Source of the DNA: Streptomyces sp. NRRL F-6676
Lineage (GTDB): Bacteria; Actinomycetota; Actinomycetes; Streptomycetales; Streptomycetaceae
Length of the DNA stretch: 64,000 bases
Assembly (NCBI RefSeq): GCF_000725625.1
Contig: NZ_KL647084.1
Location: 170,745 to 234,744, forward strand
Direction of reading: 5' to 3'
The notes below the pieces were generated by a model. That model saw only the letters and a program-made list of their open reading frames with translations, did not search any database and was not told the DNA's origin. Both the position numbers and the translations under genes were made by a program. This document shows, in pieces, positions 8,160-15,216 of this stretch (its first letter is position 1; every line of letters starts with the position of its first letter).

Positions 8160-8603
8160 GTGGACGAGGAGCGCAGGGAGCCCGCCCGGCGGCGCGCCCA
8201 GGGCCAGTTGGAGGCGCAGGTGCTGGCGGCGCTGCGCACGGCGCCGGGACCGGTGACGGCGGGATGGGTGCGCGAACGGCTGGGCGCCACGCTCGCGTAC
8301 ACCACGGTCATCACCATCCTCACCAGGCTCCAGGGCAAGCACGCGGTGACCCGGGAGCGGGTGGGCCGCTCGTTCACCTGGACGGCGGCCTCGGACGAGG
8401 CGGGGCTGGCCGCCCACCGCATGCGCCGGGTCCTGGACGGCGAGAGCGACCGCGAGGCGGTCCTGGCGAGCTTCGTCTCCGGGCTCACGGCCCAGGACGA
8501 ACGGCTGCTGCGCGCCCTGCTGCGGCGGACGGAGGGCGACACCGCGCCGGAAGAGCCTCCGGGGGAGCCCTCGGGCGTCTCCCCGGAAGGGCGGGGGCGC
8601 TGA
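8160..8603 (+). CDS. BlaI/MecI/CopY family repressor
   Basis: A 147-residue winged-helix regulator: RRRAQGQLEAQVLAALRT, then the recognition region GWVRERLGATLAYTTVITILTRLQGKHAVTRE and VGRSFTWTAA. BlaI-type repressors dimerise on TAC-containing dyads and in the classical system are cleaved after the membrane peptidase senses beta-lactam. The GTG at 8160 is preceded by GAGGGAG with proper spacing. The next gene begins three bases after the stop and encodes the matching M56 peptidase. The signal sensed in streptomycetes is mostly unknown for these pairs; the sequence does not show it. Confidence 0.88.
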   Translation: MDEERREPARRRAQGQLEAQVLAALRTAPGPVTAGWVRERLGATLAYTTVITILTRLQGKHAVTRERVGRSFTWTAASDEAGLAAHRMRRVLDGESDREAVLASFVSGLTAQDERLLRALLRRTEGDTAPEEPPGEPSGVSPEGRGR

Positions 8604-8606
8604 GCC

Positions 8607-9551
8607 GTGGGCGTCTTCGTCCTCCTGCCGCTCGTGCTGCCGCCGACCGCCTGGCCGATCGCCCGGCTCGCCGAGCATCACCTCCACCCGCGCGCGGCCA
8701 CCCGGCTGCTGACCGGTGTCGGCGTCGTCCTGGCGGTGTGCAGCACGCTCTGCCTGGCGCTGCTGGCGATCGTCGGCACCGCGCAACTGCCCGGCAACCC
8801 GCTCCCGGACGCCTGGGCGGCGCCCGAGGTGCGGGCGGCGGTGCCGCGGGACGCGGTGGTCGGCAAGGCGGCCATCGGCGCGCTCGGCGGCGCGGTCGTG
8901 GCCTGCGCGGCCCTGCTGCTCCGCCACCACCGGGTACGGCGCCGGGCGGCACGGGCGCTGCGCGGAGTGCGCGGCAGCGCGGTGGCGGTGCTGCCGGACC
9001 CCGTGCCGTACGCCCACACCCTGCCCGCCCGGGGGTCGCGGCGCGGTCGCGTCGTGGTCTCCACCGGGATGCTCGCCGCCCTCGAACCCCTCGAACGCCG
9101 GGCGCTGTTCGCGCACGAGCGGGCGCATCTCCACGGCCGCCACCACCGCTACCTGCTGCTGGCGGGGCTGGCCGCGCGTGCCAACCCGTTCCTGCGGCCG
9201 CTGCGCACGTCCGTGGCGTACAGCGTGGAGCGGTGGGCCGACGAGGAGGCCGCCTCGCGGGTGGGGGACCGGCGGGTGACGGCCCGGGCGGTGGCCCGGG
9301 CCGGGCTGCTCTCCCGTACGCCCGCCGCTCCCGGCGCCGCCCTGGTGTCCTTCGCGGCCGCCGGACCGGTGCCCCGCAGGGTGGCGGCCCTGCTGGAGCC
9401 GGCGCCCGCCGCGCGGCGCTGGCCGCCCACGTTCACCGCGGCCGGTCTGGCGGCCTGGGCGGCCGCGGCCGGCACGGTGGCGTCGGCGATGTCCTCCGCC
9501 GGCTCCGCCGTCACCCTGGTCGCCCTGCTGCACGCGGCGACGCCTCTGTAG
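8607..9551 (+). CDS. M56 (BlaR1/MecR1-like) membrane metallopeptidase
   Basis: A 314-residue membrane protein: helices at about residues 3-20, 35-58 and 85-105, then a cytoplasmic zinc peptidase with HERAH at 170-174 and the third ligand region ERWADEEA, then terminal helices. There is no penicillin-binding sensor domain as in BlaR1, so it is the short M56 type that commonly accompanies BlaI in streptomycetes. Its expected job is to cleave the partner repressor upon a signal. GTG start three bases after blaI, so the two are one transcriptional unit. Confidence 0.88.
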   Translation: MGVFVLLPLVLPPTAWPIARLAEHHLHPRAATRLLTGVGVVLAVCSTLCLALLAIVGTAQLPGNPLPDAWAAPEVRAAVPRDAVVGKAAIGALGGAVVACAALLLRHHRVRRRAARALRGVRGSAVAVLPDPVPYAHTLPARGSRRGRVVVSTGMLAALEPLERRALFAHERAHLHGRHHRYLLLAGLAARANPFLRPLRTSVAYSVERWADEEAASRVGDRRVTARAVARAGLLSRTPAAPGAALVSFAAAGPVPRRVAALLEPAPAARRWPPTFTAAGLAAWAAAAGTVASAMSSAGSAVTLVALLHAATPL

Positions 9552-9583
9552 AAACCCCTACAGGCAAACCGCGAACGCCGGGC

Positions 9584-10039
9584 TCAGAGGTCGAACTCGT
9601 GCGGCGGCAGGTCCAGGGAGAAGCACGCCTCGCGCACCACGGCCTGCTCGGTCTTGTCGAAGTCGCCGTCCGCGCCGCCGATGACGATGCCGATCTGGAT
9701 GACCGCCCGTGCCTCGGCGGGCTTCTTCTTGGCCTTGGCGATCTCCTGGAGCACGCTGACCTTGCCGAAGGCGAAGTCGGTGGTGAGCTTGTTCAGATTG
9801 TCCTCGAAGCGGCGGCGCAGGTCGTCGGCGGGGAAGTTCTGCAACACCTCGTTGGTGGCGATGAGCTGGGCGACGCGCTGCCGCTCGGACGGGTCCACCG
9901 TGCCGTCGGCGGCGGCCACCAGCGCGCACATCGCCATGCTGGCGTCGCGGAAGGCACCGCTCTTCAGGTCGTTCTTCTTCGCCATGAGCTGCGTCTGCAT
10001 CGTCGACGCGGACTCCTTGAAGCGGTCCCACAGGGCCAT
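9584..10039 (-). CDS. terB: TerB family tellurite resistance protein
   Basis: A 151-residue protein with the acidic, metal-binding TerB fold: MAMCALVAAADGTVDPSER and VIQIGIVIGGADGDFDKTEQAVVRE, two EF-like acidic loops related by internal repetition. TerB acts at the membrane with TerC and binds calcium-like metals in Ter systems. AGGAG at 10044-10048 fixes the ATG at 10039; a longer frame upstream has no family similarity. No terC, terD or terZ gene lies nearby, so this is an isolated copy. Confidence 0.88.
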   Translation of the reverse strand: MALWDRFKESASTMQTQLMAKKNDLKSGAFRDASMAMCALVAAADGTVDPSERQRVAQLIATNEVLQNFPADDLRRRFEDNLNKLTTDFAFGKVSVLQEIAKAKKKPAEARAVIQIGIVIGGADGDFDKTEQAVVREACFSLDLPPHEFDL

Positions 10040-10190
10040 GCGCACTCCTACGTGGTGAACGGTCCGGCCCGCCCGTACGACGGACCGGCTGCCGTTGATT
10101 TCGACAGCACTGTAGAAACTACCGGCGGTGCCCACAAGTTCCGCCCGGGGAGCGGTGATCCGCCGGTTCGCGCGGTCGGCGGGTGTGCGG

Positions 10191-10196
10191 TACGAT
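10191..10196 (+). promoter_or_regulatory. -10 element of the structured RNA gene
   Basis: TACGAT lies 18 bases after a weak -35 (TTCGCG, 10167-10172). The predicted start is near 10203, which leads directly into the structured RNA. Confidence 0.4.
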
Positions 10197-10202
10197 CATC
10201 GC

Positions 10203-10349
10203 AACACGCCGCCGGGAGTGAACGACCGGCCGGAGTGCACGCGTTGGTGGTCCAAGGAAAGACGCCCCGCTTCCTGCGGGGAGATGCAGGTGCAAGGCCT
10301 GCCCGGCGCTCCAGTGAAGCCCCGTCCCGGGAAACCGGGGCGGGGCTTC
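10203..10349 (+). ncRNA. free-standing structured, tRNA-like RNA with own terminator
   Basis: No gene is readable here, yet the sequence folds well. A closing helix pairs GGAGTGC (10232-10238) with GCGCTCC (10306-10312), seven of seven positions with one G-U, and is followed by A like an acceptor end. Inside lie GCGT/ACGC (10241-10244 with 10262-10265), CCCGC/GCGGG with loop TTCCT (10266-10280), and GCAGG/CCTGC with the seven-base loop TGCAAGG (10286-10302), which fits the T-loop pattern UNNRA. It is not a normal tRNA: the D-like loop is 17 bases, and three extra bases separate the T-like arm from the closing helix. A 15-bp terminator follows at once. Both flanking genes run the other way, so it is not a leader or riboswitch. 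I do not recognise the family. Confidence 0.5.
10316..10349 (+). terminator. 15-bp GAAA-loop terminator of the structured RNA
   Basis: GAAGCCCCGTCCCGG (10316-10330) pairs with CCGGGGCGGGGCTTC (10335-10349) around a GAAA tetraloop; one G-U pair, no gaps. Strong Streptomyces-type terminator placed four bases after the closing helix of the RNA. Confidence 0.75.
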
Positions 10350-10370
10350 CGCGTGTGCGGGTCGGACCGT

Positions 10371-10432
10371 GTGCGAATCGGACCCCGCGCGGATCGGACG
10401 CTGTGCGAATCGGATCCTCCGCGGATCAGGCC
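10371..10432. repeat. two 32-bp tandem units
   Basis: GTGCGAATCGGA starts at 10371 and again at 10403; the two 32-base units differ at a few places and both contain CCGCG.GGATC. The second runs into the 3' end of the DinB gene. Confidence 0.5.
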
Positions 10433-10944
10433 CCCACCGTCCCGTCGATCCCCTCCCTCAGGAAGTCCGCGTGGCCGTTGTGGCGCGCGTACTCCAGCAG
10501 GACGTGGACCAGCACCATCCGCAGCGACACCTGCTCGCCCCAGCGCGGCTGGTACCCGGCCAGCTCCAGCGACGCGGCCTCCCGCTCGATGCGGCGGGAG
10601 ACCTCCACCTCCGCCTCCCAGGCCGCGAACGCCTCCGCGCGGGTCGACGCGCTCGCGTCGTACGCCGCCTGGAAGTCGACGGTGTCGGACCACACCATCG
10701 GCGCCTCGTGATCCTCGAACACCCGGCGGAACCAGGCCCGTTCGACCTCGGCCAGGTGCCGCACCAGACCGAGCAGCGTCAGTGCCGAGGGCGGCGAGGA
10801 CCGCTGCCGCAACTCCTCGTCGGTGAGCCCCTCGCACTTCATGGCGAGCGTCGCCCGGTGGTAGTCGAGGAACGCGCGCAGCGTGTCGCGCTCACTGCCG
10901 AAATGCGGGGGGCCGATGCGGCGATCGCTGGTCACGCGGCCCAT
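10426..10944 (-). CDS. DinB / DUF664 family protein
   Basis: A 172-residue four-helix protein. The metal-binding histidines are at the expected places: one in LGLVRHLAEVERAW and two in VHVLLEYARHNGHADFLRE, which is the C-terminal signature of DinB/DUF664 proteins. Actinobacterial members are often thiol-dependent S-transferases using mycothiol (for example the MDMPI/MST group); which reaction this one performs is not visible. It lies downstream of the MerR gene on the same strand with a 42-base gap, so they may be cotranscribed. Confidence 0.85.
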   Translation of the reverse strand: MGRVTSDRRIGPPHFGSERDTLRAFLDYHRATLAMKCEGLTDEELRQRSSPPSALTLLGLVRHLAEVERAWFRRVFEDHEAPMVWSDTVDFQAAYDASASTRAEAFAAWEAEVEVSRRIEREAASLELAGYQPRWGEQVSLRMVLVHVLLEYARHNGHADFLREGIDGTVGA

Positions 10945-10986
10945 GCTCGCACGCCGCCGGCGGCCCCCGCCGGTCCGCCCGGCGGA

Positions 10987-11364
10987 TCAGCCGGCCACCG
11001 GCGACCGCAGGGTCTCCCGGTGCGCCCTGGCCGCCGCCACCAGCCTGTCCAGCGCGTCCCGGGTCTCCACCAGCTCCTCGATGTGCCGGGACAGCCGTTC
11101 CCGCTCCTGCGCCATCCGCTCCAGCGCCGCGTCGGAGTTGTCCGTGCTGGGCGCGTCCACGCACGGCAGCAGCTCGGCGACGGTCCGGCTGGAGAGCCCC
11201 GCGGTGAACATCCGCTGGATGAACGCGACCCGCTCGACCTCCTGCTCCGTGTAGTGCCGCTGCCCGCTCGGGCTGCGCACGCTCGTCAGCAGCCCCTGCT
11301 CCTCGTAGTAGCGCACCGACCGGACGCTGACCCCGGCCCGTGACGCGAGCTCTCCGATGCGCAT
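10987..11364 (-). CDS. MerR family regulator
   Basis: A 125-residue regulator with a complete MerR helix-turn-helix (MRIGELASRAGVSVRSVRYYEEQGLL, then SGQRHYTEQEVERV) and a short coiled-coil dimer helix. There is a single Cys (LLPCVDAP) in the C-terminal region, so sensing by a metal centre of the usual two or three Cys seems unlikely; many such MerR proteins sense aldehydes or electrophiles. GGGAGG six bases upstream fixes the ATG at 11364. It is divergent from an ene-reductase whose promoter carries a MerR-type operator at 11399-11430. Confidence 0.88.
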   Translation of the reverse strand: MRIGELASRAGVSVRSVRYYEEQGLLTSVRSPSGQRHYTEQEVERVAFIQRMFTAGLSSRTVAELLPCVDAPSTDNSDAALERMAQERERLSRHIEELVETRDALDRLVAAARAHRETLRSPVAG

Positions 11365-11398
11365 GCCGTCCCTCCCGCTGTGACCTGAGGCACAGCAC

Positions 11399-11430
11399 TT
11401 GCCTCTGACGTCAATGTCAGGTTTTAGCGT
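11399..11430 (+). promoter_or_regulatory. MerR-type promoter with overlong spacer and central dyad
   Basis: -35 TTGCCT (11399-11404) and -10 TAGCGT (11425-11430) are 20 bases apart, the over-long spacing that MerR proteins correct by untwisting. The spacer holds the dyad CTGAC (11405-11409), six bases, GTCAG (11416-11420). It drives the ene-reductase gene and lies between it and the divergent MerR gene. Confidence 0.7.
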
Positions 11431-11479
11431 AGCGCCGTGCCCGAGATCCGGGCACCCACGGAGCATCACGGAGCCTCGT

Positions 11480-12553
11480 ATGACCAGCCTTTTCGACGCC
11501 TACCGACTGGGCGGACTCGCCCTGCCCAACCGGACGGTGATGGCACCGATGAGCCGCGTCCGCGCCGCTGCCGGGGGCCTGGCCACCCCCTCGATGGCCA
11601 CGTACTACGCCCAGCGCGCGACCGCCGGACTCATCGTCTCCGAGGGTGTGCAGCCCAGCCTGATCGGACAGTCCAACCCGGGCACCCCCGGGCTGCACAC
11701 CGACGCACAGACCGACTCCTGGCGGCAGGTGACGGCCGCCGTGCACGCCAACGGTGGCCGGATCTTCGCCCAGCTCATGCACGGCGGCCGGGTCTCGCAC
11801 CCCGACACCACCGGCAGCCGGCCCGTGGGCCCCTCCGCCGTCGCCGCCACCGGCGAGGTGTTCACCCCGACGGGTCCCCAGCCCGTGCCGGTGCCCCGCG
11901 CCCTGGAGACCGACGAGGTCCCCGAGCACGCGCTGTCCTACGCCGAGGCCGCCCGTCGCGCCGTCGACGCCGGCTTCGACGGCGTGGAACTGCACGGCGC
12001 CAACGGCTATCTGATCTCCCAGTTCCTCTCGTCCAACGCCAACCTGCGCACCGACCGCTACGGCGGCTCGACGGCCAACCGCATCCGGTTCGCCGTCGAG
12101 GCCATGGCCGCCACCGTCGACGCCGTCGGCGCCGCACGGACCGGCATCCGGCTCTCGCCGGGCGGCACCTTCTGGGGCGTCGAGGAGGAGGACGTCCCCG
12201 GGCTCTACGCCGCGCTGCTCACCGAACTCGCCCGCCTGGAACCCGCCTACATCCACCTGGAGGCCACCGCCGAGGAGGAGGTGCTGCTCGGACTGCGCCG
12301 GGCATGGCCCGGGACGCTCGTCATGAACCCGGTGACCCCCATGGGCGCCCAGCAGACCGGCCGCGCCGAGGCCGACCACTGGCTCGGGCTCGGCGCCGAC
12401 CTGATCAGCTTCGGCCGCGGCTTCCTCGCCAACCCGGACCTGGTCGAACGCCTGCGCACCGGCGCTCCGCTCGCCCCGGCCGACGAGGCCACGTACTACA
12501 CGGGCGGCGACAAGGGATACCTGACGTACCCGACGTACCGGCACGCGGCCTGA
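11480..12553 (+). CDS. Old yellow enzyme, class I alkene reductase (NemA-like)
   Basis: A 357-residue FMN oxidoreductase with the class I signatures LPNRTVMAPMSRVRA, FAQLMHGGRVSHP, the substrate-binding His/Asn pair in ELHGANGYLISQFL, RTDRYGGSTANRIRF, and the phosphate-binding end DLISFGRGFLANPDLVERL. It reduces unsaturated carbonyls, maleimides and nitro compounds with NAD(P)H. GGAG six bases before the ATG at 11480 sets the start. Together with the divergent MerR regulator and the operator at 11405-11420 it looks like an electrophile-inducible detoxification unit. Confidence 0.9.
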   Translation: MTSLFDAYRLGGLALPNRTVMAPMSRVRAAAGGLATPSMATYYAQRATAGLIVSEGVQPSLIGQSNPGTPGLHTDAQTDSWRQVTAAVHANGGRIFAQLMHGGRVSHPDTTGSRPVGPSAVAATGEVFTPTGPQPVPVPRALETDEVPEHALSYAEAARRAVDAGFDGVELHGANGYLISQFLSSNANLRTDRYGGSTANRIRFAVEAMAATVDAVGAARTGIRLSPGGTFWGVEEEDVPGLYAALLTELARLEPAYIHLEATAEEEVLLGLRRAWPGTLVMNPVTPMGAQQTGRAEADHWLGLGADLISFGRGFLANPDLVERLRTGAPLAPADEATYYTGGDKGYLTYPTYRHAA

Positions 12554-12678
12554 GCGTGCCCCGGGAAGCCGTGACGGTGCCCCCGTCCGTCGTGCAACCT
12601 TCGGGCAAGCCGGGATGTCCCAGTAGGTAAGCGCGGATCCAGGGACGGAAAGGTGCGAATCGCTCGCCGTCCCGCCCC

Positions 12679-12706
12679 GCGTTCCGGACCACACGGTCCG
12701 GAACGC
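12679..12706. promoter_or_regulatory. 12-bp perfect inverted repeat upstream of secreted protein
   Basis: GCGTTCCGGACC (12679-12690) and GGTCCGGAACGC (12695-12706) are perfect inverted arms with an ACAC spacer, about 50 bases before the ATG at 12757 and 126 bases after the ene-reductase stop. It could be a terminator for the upstream gene or an operator. Confidence 0.5.
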
Positions 12707-12756
12707 ACCTTCCGGGCCGCACAGGGACACCCGCACACACACGCACGGGGGAACAC

Positions 12757-13209
12757 ATGAACACGACCCGCAGGCCCCTTCGCCGGGGCACCGCTGCGGC
12801 GCTCGCCGCCGTCAGCGCGGCCGTACTGGGACTGGCCGGCGCCGGCGCCTCGAGCGCCGCCTCCCCGGCCGCCGCCGGGACCCGGCAGCTCGCCTCCTCG
12901 GTCCTCGGCGACGACTACAAGATCACCCTGACGGCCGTGCGCTCCACGGCCGACGAGTACGCCGCCTCCGTACGGCTGCGGGTCTACACCCGCGACGGCG
13001 GAGCCTGGCAGGAGTCCGACAGCGCGGCGGTCGGCGCGCCGGACGGGTGGTTCTGGTACCCGCTCACCGGCAAGAGCGCCGTCTGTCGGTTCTCCACGTC
13101 GAGCAGCGAACCCGCGCCGATCGACGTCAGCCTGCTGATCACACCGTCGATCGGCTGCTCCGCGCCGCAGCACTTCACCCTGGAGGAGGGCACCCTGCAC
13201 ACGGGCTGA
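12757..13209 (+). CDS. small secreted protein of unknown function
   Basis: A 150-residue protein with a clear signal peptide: MNTTRRPLRRG, a hydrophobic Ala-rich core, and a likely cut after ASSAAS or SPAAAG near residues 35-40. The mature part is about 110 residues, mostly beta-type sequence, with two cysteines (AVCRFS and IGCSAP) that may form a disulfide. I do not recognise a family. The GGGGGA before the ATG supports the start. It is preceded by a strong inverted repeat at 12679-12706 and is convergent with the SGNH hydrolase. Confidence 0.7.
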   Translation: MNTTRRPLRRGTAAALAAVSAAVLGLAGAGASSAASPAAAGTRQLASSVLGDDYKITLTAVRSTADEYAASVRLRVYTRDGGAWQESDSAAVGAPDGWFWYPLTGKSAVCRFSTSSSEPAPIDVSLLITPSIGCSAPQHFTLEEGTLHTG

Positions 13210-13225
13210 GCCCGCGGGCTCCGGG

Positions 13226-14419
13226 TCAGGCGCCGCCGCCCATGAACGCGTCCCCGGCCGCGAAGGCCCCGCCCTTCGCGAAGACCGAACCGGCGAAGCG
13301 TTCGCCCATACGGCGATGGGCGGCGGCGTCCGGGTGGAGCGCGTCCGGGAGCGGCAGTTCGGCGGCGTCGGCCTCGCCGTAGAGGTCGCGGCCGTCGAGG
13401 TAGTGAAGATGCGGATCGTCGGCCGCCCGCTGGGCCACGATCCGGGCCAGCTCCTCGCGGATGACGTTCAGCGTCAGCTTCCCGGCCGCGCGCTCCGCCG
13501 GGTCCCCGGCCGCCCGGAACCGCAGCCGGCCGGAGGCGATGCCGGAGTAGTCCGGGACGCTGGGGCCGGGCGTGTCCTCGTGGATCGGGCACAGGATCGG
13601 CGAGATCACCAGCAGCGGTGTCGTCGGGTGCCCCTCGCGGAGCGTGTCGAGGAAGCCGTGGACCGCCGGCGTGAACGCCCGCAGCCGCATCAGATCGGCG
13701 TTGACCAGATTGATGCCGATCTTGACGCTGAGCAGATCGGCGGGGGTGTCCCGCATGGCCCGGGCGGTGCACGGGTCCAGCAGCGCACCGCCCCCGAGCC
13801 CCAGGTTGATCAGCTCGGCCCCGCCGAGTGAGGCGGCGAGCGCGGGCCAGGTGGTGCTGGGGCTCGCCGCGTCCGAGCCGTGGCTGATCGAGCTGCCGTG
13901 GTGCAGCCACACCCGGCGGCCCCGGTCCGGCAGCGGCTCGACGGGGGCATCGGTGCGCAGGGCGAGGAGCTCGGTGGTCTCGTTGTGCGGCAGCCAGATC
14001 TCCACATCCTTCGGCCCGGCCGGCAGCTCCGTGAAGCGGGCGGTGCCCGGTACGCCGGGCCGGGACGCGAAGGTTCCGGCGGTCATGTCGATGACCAGGG
14101 TGTTCCCGCCGGTCACGGTCGTCCGCCCGGACAGCTTTCCGTCGACGAGCAGGTCGTAGACGCCGTCCGGCCGGGGCGGGACGCCGACGTACTCCCGCTT
14201 GGTGGGGAGCGTGTCCAGTTCGACGGCGGTGGCCCGGGTGCGGAAGGCCAGCCGTACGCCGGAGGGCTGGGACTCGGCCATGGCCAGCTGTCCGTCGGCG
14301 ACCTGGGCGCGGGCCCGGGCGGGCAGCCGGTGCGGGAGCACGCCCTGTGCGGTGTGCTCCAGCTCCAGCGCGCCACGCAGGAGGCCGGTGGTGACGGGGG
14401 TGGTGATCCAGTCGGTCAT
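13226..14419 (-). CDS. SGNH/GDSL-family esterase with N-terminal beta domain
   Basis: A 397-residue protein without signal peptide. The N-terminal 165 residues form a beta-sandwich-like part (VDGKLSGRTTVTGGN, EIWLPHNETTEL). The SGNH block follows: WLHHGSSISHGSD carries the nucleophile Ser, LGLGGGALLDP the Gly, and LPDALHPDAAAH the Asp/His. The two-domain layout resembles CE2/CE3-like deacetylases. It lies 55 bases downstream of a TetR gene on the same strand, and so is probably cotranscribed with and repressed by it. Substrate unknown; a small acyl ester is the likely class. Confidence 0.8.
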   Translation of the reverse strand: MTDWITTPVTTGLLRGALELEHTAQGVLPHRLPARARAQVADGQLAMAESQPSGVRLAFRTRATAVELDTLPTKREYVGVPPRPDGVYDLLVDGKLSGRTTVTGGNTLVIDMTAGTFASRPGVPGTARFTELPAGPKDVEIWLPHNETTELLALRTDAPVEPLPDRGRRVWLHHGSSISHGSDAASPSTTWPALAASLGGAELINLGLGGGALLDPCTARAMRDTPADLLSVKIGINLVNADLMRLRAFTPAVHGFLDTLREGHPTTPLLVISPILCPIHEDTPGPSVPDYSGIASGRLRFRAAGDPAERAAGKLTLNVIREELARIVAQRAADDPHLHYLDGRDLYGEADAAELPLPDALHPDAAAHRRMGERFAGSVFAKGGAFAAGDAFMGGGA

Positions 14420-14474
14420 GGGGTGTGCTGCCTCGACGTCTCGGGAGGGGTACGGAAGGCGGCGGGAGGCCCGT

Positions 14475-15044
14475 TCACGCCGGGGGCCAGTTCCGCAGCA
14501 GGGCGTCGAGGGCGTCGAGGATCCGCGGCCAGCTCTCCTGCGAGTCCGGGGCGCTGTGGCTGAAGCCGCCGGCCGCCTCCAGACTGACGTAGCCGTGGAA
14601 GACGCTGCCCAGCAGCCGGACCGCGTGCGTCTGGTCCGGCTCGGGGAGGTTGTAGCCGCGCAGCACCGCCCGGGACATGGCCGAGTGCCGGCGGCCCGCG
14701 CTCGCCGCCGCGGCCTCCGGGTCGAGCCGGAACCGCGCCGCGTCGTAGCGGCCCGGGTGCTCCCGGGCGTAGTCGCGGTAGACGTCCGCCAGGGCGGTGA
14801 GCGCGTCCTTGCCGGCGCGACCGGCGAGGGCGGCGGCAGCGCGGTCGGCGAGCTCCTCCAGGGCGACGAGGGCGATGCGTGTCTTGAGGTCGTGCGAGTT
14901 CTTCACATGGGAGTACAGGCTGGCGACCTTGACGTCGAACCGCCTGGCCAGCGCGGAGACCGTGACGTGGTCGAACCCGACCTCGTCGGCCAGCTCCGCG
15001 CCCGCCAGGGCCAGTCGTTCCGGGGTCAGCCCCGCTCGCACCAT
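14475..15044 (-). CDS. TetR family regulator (WHG-type C-terminal domain)
   Basis: A 189-residue regulator. The helix-turn-helix is AGAELADEVGFDHVTVSALARRFDVKVASLYSHVKNSHDL; the C-terminal part has HGYVSLEAAGGF, the pattern of the TetR_C_33/WHG domain. The ATG at 15044 has GAGGG about eight bases upstream; an ATG 30 bases earlier is also in frame. An excellent 23-bp palindrome sits at 15087-15109, some 40 bases upstream, and is the likely self-operator. The downstream gene is the SGNH esterase. Confidence 0.87.
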   Translation of the reverse strand: MVRAGLTPERLALAGAELADEVGFDHVTVSALARRFDVKVASLYSHVKNSHDLKTRIALVALEELADRAAAALAGRAGKDALTALADVYRDYAREHPGRYDAARFRLDPEAAAASAGRRHSAMSRAVLRGYNLPEPDQTHAVRLLGSVFHGYVSLEAAGGFSHSAPDSQESWPRILDALDALLRNWPPA

Positions 15045-15086
15045 GACGATTTCCCTCGCGTCGACGACGTCCACCGCGAGTATGCA

Positions 15087-15109
15087 TTTACCTAAAAGGT
15101 TTAGGCAAA
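15087..15109. promoter_or_regulatory. TetR operator palindrome
   Basis: Arms TTTACCTAAA (15087-15096) and TTTAGGCAAA (15100-15109) are inverted repeats with one mismatch and a three-base centre. The AT-rich palindrome stands out from its surroundings and lies directly upstream of the TetR gene. Confidence 0.7.
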
Positions 15110-15216
15110 TCTACTTCGCTGTTAGGCCGTCGACCGGAGAGTCTCCGACGCGCCCGGACGCACCCTCCGCACCCGCCGTCCGCTCCACAGTCGTCCCGCG
15201 CGGCATTGCGGCGCGT

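Noticed and set aside
10232..10313. Canonical tRNA (anticodon loop around TTCC) or cobalamin riboswitch
   Set aside because: The acceptor and T-like arms fit, but the anticodon stem has a five-base loop when fully paired, the D-loop is 17 bases and three bases interrupt the acceptor. A cobalamin box is not complete and no codirectional gene follows.
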